From: Flavobacterium rivuli WB 3.3-2 = DSM 21788
Lineage (GTDB): Bacteria; Bacteroidota; Bacteroidia; Flavobacteriales; Flavobacteriaceae
NCBI RefSeq assembly: GCF_000378485.1
Contig: NZ_KB899975.1
Location: 54,636 to 118,635 of the forward strand
Direction: 5' to 3'
Length of the DNA stretch: 64,000 bases
Program-made: the position numbers and the translations under genes
Shown here: in pieces, positions 26,807-33,379 of the stretch
How the letters are laid out: each line of letters begins with the position of its first letter
How positions within the stretch are numbered: the stretch's first letter is position 1
The notes under the pieces: generated by a model
What the model was told of the DNA's origin: nothing
Seen by the model: only the letters and a program-made list of their open reading frames with translations
The model's database searches: none

Positions 26807-27421
26807 TTATGAAAGATGCCCCAAGATAAAAAGAATTCTGTTATCAGGCGTGTCTTTTGGCACTTCTATTAAATCGTAGCCGTAATTTTTGTAGGTTTCC
26901 TGTAAATGTACCGCTATTAGTTTAGCCTGTTCGTAGTTTTCATAACGGGCATCATCGGCAGTATAAATCTCTTCCCACGGTGGCAGGAAAAATATTTTTG
27001 TGTATATATGGTCGCGGCATGCCTGGTCAAAAAATGCCGGGTAACTGTCGCCTATATAGTGCATGTATGCCAATACATCTGGTATACCGCGATCTATAAA
27101 AACAGTAGGAGCCACATCCTGTACCGCAGTATGGTATTGTTTTTTGCGGCCTTCTAAAAGTAACTCGCTAAACAACAAGGGTTTTTCTAAAAAAAGCTGC
27201 TCTATGCCCTGCTCCCGCGCCTGGTGTATTACCTCGCGTGAAATCTCAGGGTAACAAGTGTGCCCCTTACCTGTTAATGCTTCTATTAATGTAGTCTTGC
27301 CCGATCCGGGTCCGCCAATAAGTACAACAATTTCCTTGCCCACAGTTTTTATATAAGCAGCAAATTTAATTAAAGATAACTGATTATAAAAACAGTTTGC
27401 TTTTTTTAGAGCCTGCGGCAT
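26807..27421 (-). CDS. AAA family ATPase (AAA_28-type P-loop kinase-like)
   Basis: This 204-residue P-loop protein has Walker A GGPGSGKTT (36-44), then YPEISREVIHQ, IDRGIPDVLAYMHYIG and FLPPWEEIYTADDARYENYEQA, the pattern of the AAA_28 family related to NadR kinase domains. The substrate is unknown; a nucleoside or small-metabolite kinase is possible. The ATG at 27419-27421 is used, though a start at GTG near residue 28 would remove a poorly conserved N-terminus. It is the first gene of a run with recQ and fmt. Confidence 0.85.
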   Translation of the reverse strand: MPQALKKANCFYNQLSLIKFAAYIKTVGKEIVVLIGGPGSGKTTLIEALTGKGHTCYPEISREVIHQAREQGIEQLFLEKPLLFSELLLEGRKKQYHTAVQDVAPTVFIDRGIPDVLAYMHYIGDSYPAFFDQACRDHIYTKIFFLPPWEEIYTADDARYENYEQAKLIAVHLQETYKNYGYDLIEVPKDTPDNRILFILGHLS

Positions 27422-27675
27422 AATAATCTACATAACAACACCATTTACTATCAGATTACACCCCTTAACAATATTTGATAATCATTATCTTACAAAGAAT
27501 ATTTCAAACTGGTAATTAGCGACACAAACAAGTTAATTTTAGAAATATTACATACAATTTTAATTATATTTTTAAGTTATGCATATAAATAAACTATATT
27601 TACCTAAGTTATTGTTAAACAATTTTAGTTTATGCAATACAATATATAACTTTACTCTACAAAATTTAATGCGCT

Positions 27676-27849
27676 ATGAAGAAATCACAAACTATCGACA
27701 GTTTTGGTAATGTACAGGGAAGAGATATGAAATATATGCATTACCAGTCTTTCAACAGGAAAGACACTATTATGACATACATACAATTAGGAGTGGCATC
27801 ACTTATCGTACTATTGGTATGCATAGGTTTATACGGATTATCTAAATAA
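27676..27849 (+). CDS. Small single-pass membrane protein (57 aa)
   Basis: A 58-codon frame starts ATG AAG AAA TCA. It gives a polar N-terminal half with MKKSQTIDSFGNVQGRD and a hydrophobic C-terminal helix with YIQLGVASLIVLLVCIGLYG. A strong terminator begins 24 bp after the stop, which supports expression. The protein family is not recognised. The long AT-rich upstream stretch probably carries the promoter. Confidence 0.6.
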   Translation: MKKSQTIDSFGNVQGRDMKYMHYQSFNRKDTIMTYIQLGVASLIVLLVCIGLYGLSK

Positions 27850-27872
27850 TTGACTTTACTTTAGATATATAG

Positions 27873-27899
27873 AAAGCGCGGTATATACCGTGCTTTTTT
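27873..27899 (+). terminator. Terminator after the small membrane protein gene
   Basis: An 11-bp stem (27873-27883 with 27886-27896, one G-T pair) around a two-base loop is followed by T residues. Confidence 0.85.
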
Positions 27900-27917
27900 A
27901 CGCCTTATCTATAAAAT

Positions 27918-27944
27918 ACAAACCCTGCTAATTGCAGGGTTTGT
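27918..27944 (-). terminator. Terminator of the DUF2188 gene
   Basis: A perfect 11-bp stem ACAAACCCTGC / GCAGGGTTTGT has a five-base loop and lies 6 bases after the stop of the minus-strand gene, followed by ATTTTAT. Confidence 0.8.
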
Positions 27945-27949
27945 AATTC

Positions 27950-28180
27950 TTATCCTTTTGGTGGGTAAGGATCATCCATAAAAGTTCGTTCGTCTTCAAT
28001 AGTGCCATCCAGTTTGTGTATCCTTACAGAACTGGGCAAATTCTTTTTTGCTATCTCTACTGTTTTTGCAACAGCTTCATCTTTATGATCGCTCGTTACA
28101 GACGCCCTCTCTGCACCTTCTAATTTACCCTGCCAATGTCCGTTAACATGGGTAACATGATACGTTTTTCTTGTAGCCAT
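27950..28180 (-). CDS. DUF2188 domain protein
   Basis: This 76-residue basic protein matches the DUF2188 pattern: YHVTHVNGHWQGKLEGAERAS, then an alpha-helix with DEAVAKTVEIAKK, and a strand with VRIHKLDGTIEDERTF, ending in DPYPPKG. Family members are small, widespread and of unknown function. It is flanked by its own terminator. Confidence 0.88.
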   Translation of the reverse strand: MATRKTYHVTHVNGHWQGKLEGAERASVTSDHKDEAVAKTVEIAKKNLPSSVRIHKLDGTIEDERTFMDDPYPPKG

Positions 28181-28303
28181 ACTTTTTAATGTTGGTTTTG
28201 TTTTATCTAATGTAAAGACTAAAACAGGCTGAATCTATGGCTTTTAACATTAAAATAATATAAGTGAATTATTTTGCAATACTTTACTTATATATGCAGT
28301 AAG

Positions 28304-28717
28304 CTAAATGCGATCGCTTTCTCTCCAAACCCTGCTTTTTATTTTTAACATCTTCATGATATAATCAGTAAGCTCATCATCATAACCAAAGCTACCAATG
28401 CCAATGCGATACAATACACCATGATTTTGTGTAAAAAAAATTTCTATATATCGCGGACTGTTATTAATGCTAATTTCGAGATAACCATAACTATAATTTA
28501 CCATTACGTCCTCTTTCTCAGTTATTGCATTTAAGTGGCTGCATATATAATCGATATCTTTTTTATCAGATACTTTTATAGAAGGCAAGCCCCCGTTGAA
28601 GTCACTCCATCGGTTAATCAATTCTATTTCATCGCAATTCTCTATTTTATTACTACAACTATTAGTAATTAAAACTATTAGAGAAATAAGAAATACATTA
28701 CAGATAAAATTTTTCAT
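28304..28717 (-). CDS. Putative lipoprotein, unknown function
   Basis: The 137-residue product has a hydrophobic signal followed by a lipobox-like TNSC (Cys21), so it is probably lipidated and moved to the outer membrane. The remaining domain, with an ENCDEIELINRW start and a YLEISINNSPRYIEIFF core, is not recognised. It stands alone on the minus strand. Confidence 0.7.
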   Translation of the reverse strand: MKNFICNVFLISLIVLITNSCSNKIENCDEIELINRWSDFNGGLPSIKVSDKKDIDYICSHLNAITEKEDVMVNYSYGYLEISINNSPRYIEIFFTQNHGVLYRIGIGSFGYDDELTDYIMKMLKIKSRVWRESDRI

Positions 28718-28979
28718 ACTTTAATATTGTTGGTGTAAAGTTAGTCAATGATTCGTCCTGACGTTTTTGACTGAAGTGAAAAATAGAAATTTTGGCTTTA
28801 GATTTTGGCTTTTTTGCGTTGCATAGCTGCGTTACGGAATAATAAAACAGGTAAAATATGGAGCAAAAAGATCATTTTGCAGCCAATTGAAAAAAGTCAA
28901 GATGAGTTCAATACAAAGTAATACAGTAAAACGGCAGTTGCTGATTTTATTATGCGTACCTTTACATAAATACTTATAA

Positions 28980-29168
28980 ATGATAAAGTTTAGCATTAAC
29001 GACGAGGTTTACCAGGCAGGTAAATTTGGTTTAAAAACAGCATTAACGGTTTGGAAAATCAATCATGATAAAGATGGCTCTGTAACCTACAACTGCTCTG
29101 CAAGCAAAGGCCGGGACGAACAGGTTTACACCGATAAACAAGTTTACTATCTTGCCGAGTTATATTAA
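28980..29168 (+). CDS. Small protein of unknown function (62 aa)
   Basis: A 62-residue frame starts with MIKFSINDEVYQAGKFG and has YNCSASKGRDEQVYTDKQVY. The beta-rich sequence looks like a small SH3-like barrel, but the family is not recognised. A TACCTTTA box with a TTG 16 bases upstream lies just before the start and resembles a weak promoter. A clear terminator follows within 25 bp of the stop. Confidence 0.65.
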   Translation: MIKFSINDEVYQAGKFGLKTALTVWKINHDKDGSVTYNCSASKGRDEQVYTDKQVYYLAELY

Positions 29169-29188
29169 TATATTGGCAATAATAATAC

Positions 29189-29220
29189 AACACCTTTTAG
29201 CACTGCTAAAGGGTGTTTTT
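29189..29220 (+). terminator. Terminator after the 62-aa gene
   Basis: A 13-bp stem (29189-29201 with 29205-29217, one G-T pair) with a three-base loop is followed by TTT. Confidence 0.85.
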
Positions 29221-29227
29221 GTTTTAC

Positions 29228-29440
29228 TTACTTTTCAAAACCACAAAGGTCTTTACCCTGACCCTGTGCTTCCTTTAATGTAACTTTGCTTATTTCGGTT
29301 TTACAATTGCTAAGCCCGCGGCAATCTTTAATAAGATGGTATTTTTTCGCGCCCTTACTTTTACAAATATAGACATCGTTAGCACCTGTAAAAGATATTA
29401 TGGGCAACAGAAGCAGTAGTAACAACAATATTTTTTTCAT
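29228..29440 (-). CDS. Small exported cysteine-containing protein (70 aa)
   Basis: A strong signal peptide (poly-Leu, about 1-20) is followed by a roughly 50-residue domain: YICKSKGAKKYHLIKDCRGL, then NCKTEI and LCGFEK. The four Cys and a His are arranged like a small metal-binding or disulfide-bonded motif often seen in Bacteroidota exported proteins. The function is unknown. It is the last of three closely spaced minus-strand genes (gap 12 bp). Confidence 0.72.
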   Translation of the reverse strand: MKKILLLLLLLLPIISFTGANDVYICKSKGAKKYHLIKDCRGLSNCKTEISKVTLKEAQGQGKDLCGFEK

Positions 29441-29452
29441 ACTTTATTGCGC

Positions 29453-30169
29453 TCATTCAGGCAACATGCCTGTTATCTTTATTACCATATGTACTATAGT
29501 GGCAAATATTGGCAGCCACACAAACCATAATTTCTTTCTTATTTCGTGGGGAATATCTTTCTTGTTATATCCTTTAAAAAAACAATACACTAAAGTACAC
29601 ACAACTATAGTTCCGCTAATGCCCACTACTACGGGGTGCGTTTGAGTAAACACTATTACAAAGAAAAATAGCAGCAGCAATGCTATTATTACAGCGCTAT
29701 ATTTCGACCATATTGTTGGAAGATTGGATCTTGAATCAAAGTAGATAATGTTTTGCAGCCCTGATTCAATCTCTTGTATACCCACTACATCGGCAGGGAT
29801 AATTATTTTATTCAGGGCAGATGTTATTATTATAGTACCCTTTCCATTTTTTGCAATGTTTGTTATAGTATCATAATAAATAGTTTTAGGAGGCTTAGCT
29901 TGCTCATAAGTTGTAATACTTTTATCATCTGCAGCAAAGGTAATACTGTAATATAAGGATTTTGATTTAGCAATCATCCTGAATAACATGATTGCCCAAA
30001 CTATTATTAATATTATAACCGGTAATAAGCTTACAAACCAATTAGGCTCTTTTGTGTTACTCTGATATAGCGGTATACCCGTCCCTGCTACAATTATGGG
30101 TATAAATAATAGTAAAAATTTCCTCTTTAATAACCTGAATCCTTCATCAGACCGTTTATATTCTTTCAT
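29453..30169 (-). CDS. Integral membrane protein, unknown function
   Basis: The 238-residue product has two N-terminal membrane helices (about 15-33 and 45-63) and a soluble part with SITFAADDKSITTYEQAKPP and TIYYDTITNIAKNGKGTIII. The soluble part resembles a PH-like domain as in bacterial PH-domain membrane proteins. Three further hydrophobic segments follow. No specific family is assigned. It lies 7 bp after the JAMM-like exported protein gene, suggesting one operon. Confidence 0.65.
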   Translation of the reverse strand: MKEYKRSDEGFRLLKRKFLLLFIPIIVAGTGIPLYQSNTKEPNWFVSLLPVIILIIVWAIMLFRMIAKSKSLYYSITFAADDKSITTYEQAKPPKTIYYDTITNIAKNGKGTIIITSALNKIIIPADVVGIQEIESGLQNIIYFDSRSNLPTIWSKYSAVIIALLLLFFFVIVFTQTHPVVVGISGTIVVCTLVYCFFKGYNKKDIPHEIRKKLWFVWLPIFATIVHMVIKITGMLPE

Positions 30170-30176
30170 TATAATT

Positions 30177-30986
30177 TTAATCTTTAGTCATTTTTTCCCA
30201 GGCTTCAGTAGTCATTATTAAGAGGCTTTCCTTAGCACAATCCCATACAGACACATATTTTTTAGAAAGCACAAGATGCTGAGACCAATGCGTGTACTGG
30301 CTGTACAGCATTAGTGTGCAAACATCTGTAGCAGTAATAAATTCTCCTGTTTCGGGCAGGTGGTTATGCATGGTTGCTATCTCATTCTCACTGTCTGAAT
30401 AATTTATAGGAATAATGTTTTTATGCAGCGCTTTTTTAGATGTGATGTTGTTTTTCTTATCAAATTCTATGAGATAATCATTACCAAAAACAACTACACC
30501 GGTTATAGAAGGCCCGGTAAGTACAAATACTTTTTTAGAATTGCCTGCAATAACCGGTATAAAATTGAGGTTAGTGTTATTATAAACCTTAAAGAGGCTA
30601 TCGTTTTGGGCAAGAGCCAATGCCTTTTGCCTTATCGTGTAATAATCTGTTTCTAATGTGTTTAGTTTTCTGTTATTGCTGTTAACTTCCGCTGCCTCTA
30701 CAACAAAAGAGTCGTTAAAGGCTATAGTTGCAAGTACATTTGGCGATGTTTCTTTATCGAAAAATAAACAGGTATGTAATTTACCAACAGAGTAGGAAAA
30801 ATAACCGCCTATCTTATCTTTTTTCTCGGGAAATTTAGCCATAAAAATATCTGTCCCGTGCCATGAAGCGCGTTCAGAGTTGTACAGGAGCGTAGCCTCG
30901 TCTAAAATGGCCTGTTTTTCTTTCTCCTGGCTTACAGCAGGAACCATATAAAATGTAAGGATAACAAGGAGTAAATTTTTTATCAT
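30177..30986 (-). CDS. Exported protein with a JAMM-like HxH...D signature
   Basis: The 269-residue product has a signal peptide (1-19, ending PAVSQ). The start is the ATG at 30984-30986; an upstream frame adds 26 residues without a signal-like pattern. Near the C-terminus, His207, His209, Thr218 and Asp221 follow the spacing of the JAMM metalloprotease motif (HxH, eight residues, S/T, two residues, D), with Leu in place of the usual Pro after the second His. The overall family is not recognised. A zinc isopeptidase-like or DUF4329-like role is an inference from spacing only. It begins an operon with a membrane protein and a small Cys protein. Confidence 0.6.
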   Translation of the reverse strand: MIKNLLLVILTFYMVPAVSQEKEKQAILDEATLLYNSERASWHGTDIFMAKFPEKKDKIGGYFSYSVGKLHTCLFFDKETSPNVLATIAFNDSFVVEAAEVNSNNRKLNTLETDYYTIRQKALALAQNDSLFKVYNNTNLNFIPVIAGNSKKVFVLTGPSITGVVVFGNDYLIEFDKKNNITSKKALHKNIIPINYSDSENEIATMHNHLPETGEFITATDVCTLMLYSQYTHWSQHLVLSKKYVSVWDCAKESLLIMTTEAWEKMTKD

Positions 30987-31224
30987 AAGGTGTTTATTGT
31001 TTATCAAATATATTAAAATTAACAGATTTGTATTACCCCCGCGTTTATTATTATATACAACCATAACTATTAGTTATAAGAGGTTACATATATGCTTTAA
31101 AATTGCATTTAATACAAACTAAACAGCGGATACATTTATTTTTAGTAATTTGCATGCTTTAAAGGGATGATTTCTCTCCCATAAGAAGGAATTGCTTTTT
31201 TGTGAAAATAAAATTACAATTCGA

Positions 31225-32469
31225 ATGTCTGTTTTAGAAAAATTAAATGCTGCAGATGCCATTGCTTTAGAGAACAAATATGGTGCACATAATTACCACC
31301 CGCTACCCGTGGTCTTAGCCAAAGGCGAAGGTGTATATGTTTGGGATACCGATGGTAAAAGGTACTACGATTTCCTTTCGGCCTACTCTGCAGTAAACCA
31401 GGGGCACTGCCACCCAAAAATTATTAATGCCCTTATTAACCAGGCGCAAACCTTAACGCTTACATCGCGCGCTTTTTATAATGACCAGTTGGGCCGGTAT
31501 GAGGAGTTTGTTGCCAATTACTTTGGCTATGATAAGGTATTGCCAATGAATACAGGTGCTGAGGCTGTAGAAACAGCTATAAAGCTTTGCCGCAAATGGG
31601 CTTACGAGCGCAAGGGCATTGCCGAACAGGAAGCACAGATTATTGTTTGCGAAAACAACTTTCATGGCAGGACCACTACCATAATATCGTTCTCTAACGA
31701 TGAAAATGCACGTAAAAATTTTGGCCCCTATACGGCAGGATTTATAAAAATACCTTATGATGATATTGCTGCTTTAGAAGAGGCCTTATCATCATCTCAA
31801 AATATTGCAGGGTTTCTTGTAGAGCCTATTCAGGGAGAAGCAGGCGTATATGTTCCTGCCGATGGTTATCTGGCAAAAGCCAAGGCACTATGCGAAGAGT
31901 ATAATGTTCTTTTTATTGCCGATGAAGTGCAGACGGGCATTGCCCGTACAGGGAAATTGCTTGCTGTTAACCATGAAAATGTACAGCCGGACGTTTTAAT
32001 TTTAGGTAAAGCGCTGTCGGGTGGTGTATATCCGGTTTCGGCAGTACTGGCAAATAACGAGGTAATGAACGTTATTAAGCCGGGGCAGCATGGCTCTACC
32101 TTTGGCGGTAACCCTATTGCAGCAGCTGTTGCCATAGCAGCACTGGAAGTGGTAACCGACGAGAACCTTGCCGAAAATGCTACTGTTTTAGGCGAACTGT
32201 TCCGTGAGAAAATGAATGATTATATTGCCCAAAGCAATATTGCAACACTTGTGCGCGGCAAGGGCCTGCTTAATGCCATAGTTATTAACGACAGCGACGA
32301 CAGCTCTACTGCCTGGGATATTTGCATGGCGCTTAAAGACAATGGCCTGCTTGCAAAGCCCACTCATGGTAACATAATCCGTTTTGCACCGCCATTAGTT
32401 ATGAACGAGGAACAGTTACTGGATTGTGTGAGTATTATAACAAAAACGCTTAAAGATTTCGAAAAGTAA
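31225..32469 (+). CDS. rocD: Ornithine aminotransferase
   Basis: This PLP enzyme converts ornithine and 2-oxoglutarate to glutamate semialdehyde and glutamate, linking arginine and proline metabolism. It has 414 residues from the ATG at 31225; a TTG 11 codons upstream is rejected. Motifs are YDFLSAYSAVNQGHCHP, MNTGAEAVETAIKLCRKW, the cofactor Asp233 in IADEVQTGIARTG, and the PLP lysine Lys262 in LGKALSGGVYPVSA. A G-rich segment and a possible short hairpin lie in the leader. It has its own terminator. Confidence 0.95.
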   Translation: MSVLEKLNAADAIALENKYGAHNYHPLPVVLAKGEGVYVWDTDGKRYYDFLSAYSAVNQGHCHPKIINALINQAQTLTLTSRAFYNDQLGRYEEFVANYFGYDKVLPMNTGAEAVETAIKLCRKWAYERKGIAEQEAQIIVCENNFHGRTTTIISFSNDENARKNFGPYTAGFIKIPYDDIAALEEALSSSQNIAGFLVEPIQGEAGVYVPADGYLAKAKALCEEYNVLFIADEVQTGIARTGKLLAVNHENVQPDVLILGKALSGGVYPVSAVLANNEVMNVIKPGQHGSTFGGNPIAAAVAIAALEVVTDENLAENATVLGELFREKMNDYIAQSNIATLVRGKGLLNAIVINDSDDSSTAWDICMALKDNGLLAKPTHGNIIRFAPPLVMNEEQLLDCVSIITKTLKDFEK

Positions 32470-32510
32470 TCCTAAACTGGTTTACGGATACAACTTTGAT
32501 TATAATTACC

Positions 32511-32545
32511 AATCCCTCTTTGTAAAACATTGAGGGATTTTTTAT
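32511..32545 (+). terminator. Terminator of rocD
   Basis: An 8-bp stem AATCCCTC / GAGGGATT (32511-32518 with 32532-32539) is followed by a T run. Confidence 0.82.
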
Positions 32546-32567
32546 TCTATTTTACTACATTTACGGC

Positions 32568-32753
32568 ATGAAAACCATTTACATAATACTAATGTTTGCT
32601 GCGGCTTTTGTGGCATTGTATGAGCAATCGCTGGCCAGGCCTAATGTTATAATAATGGTTGTTGCAATAATTATTTTTATGCTGGGGCTTATGAGGCTAA
32701 TGAGCAAGGTACCCGGCAAACATGACTCTAACAACAATGATGATGAAGTTTAA
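32568..32753 (+). CDS. Small two-helix membrane protein (61 aa)
   Basis: The frame codes for two hydrophobic helices (about 3-17 and 27-46) and a polar tail with SNNNDDEV. Its end overlaps the start of the Smr-domain gene, so the two are translationally linked. The product is often annotated only as hypothetical in related genomes. Confidence 0.65.
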   Translation: MKTIYIILMFAAAFVALYEQSLARPNVIIMVVAIIIFMLGLMRLMSKVPGKHDSNNNDDEV

Positions 32754-33300
32754 GGCCGGAGATACCGTTACAGTTCTGGATGATTCTTTTAGCGGAAAGG
32801 TAAAAGGATATAAAAATGGCAAGGTTTTAATTGAAACCACCGAAGGTTTCGACCTGACCTTTGAAGAAAATGAACTGGTTGCCATTGCCAATACTAAAGA
32901 GATGGGCTCTTTTTTTGCTAACCAAAGCGTACACTCGGTTTTGCGTGAAAAAGAAGTACCAAAAAAACGCAGCTTTGTAAAGGAAAAGAAAGAAAAAGGC
33001 GAAGGCTTTGTATTAGAGATAGACCTGCATATAGAAAAGCTTGTGCCCAATAAGCGCGGTATGAGCAACTACGACATATTAACCATTCAGGCAGATACTG
33101 CCAAGCGCCAACTGGAGTTTGCCATTAAAAACCGAATGCCTAAAGTGGTATTTATTCACGGTGTGGGTGAAGGCGTGCTTAAAGCCGAACTCGACTTTAT
33201 GTTAGGCCGTTACGAAGGCATTACCTTTAGGGATGCTGATTATCAAAAATATGGCCTTGGCGCTACAGAGGTTTATATTAAGCAAAACCCTAACCGATAA
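32737..33300 (+). CDS. Smr-domain protein with N-terminal SH3-like region
   Basis: The product (187 residues from the first of three consecutive ATGs at 32737; 32740 or 32743 are equally possible) begins with a beta-rich region, FKAGDTVTVLDDSFSGKV. It ends in an Smr (MutS2-type) domain with the DLHIEKL motif and VVFIHGVGEGVLKAEL. Smr domains bind or cut nucleic acids; stand-alone forms occur widely in Bacteroidota. It overlaps the small membrane protein gene and ends at a strong bidirectional terminator. Confidence 0.88.
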   Translation: MMMKFKAGDTVTVLDDSFSGKVKGYKNGKVLIETTEGFDLTFEENELVAIANTKEMGSFFANQSVHSVLREKEVPKKRSFVKEKKEKGEGFVLEIDLHIEKLVPNKRGMSNYDILTIQADTAKRQLEFAIKNRMPKVVFIHGVGEGVLKAELDFMLGRYEGITFRDADYQKYGLGATEVYIKQNPNR

Positions 33301-33332
33301 TTAACTATTACCACAAAAAAAATATTCGATAA

Positions 33333-33370
33333 AAAAGAGGCTATCCAGGTAATAATGGATAGCCTCTTTT
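33333..33370. terminator. Bidirectional terminator between converging genes
   Basis: A perfect 15-bp inverted repeat (33333-33347 with 33356-33370) is AT-flanked on both sides and serves both the Smr gene and the VWA fusion gene. Confidence 0.9.
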
Positions 33371-33379
33371 CTGTTTTTT

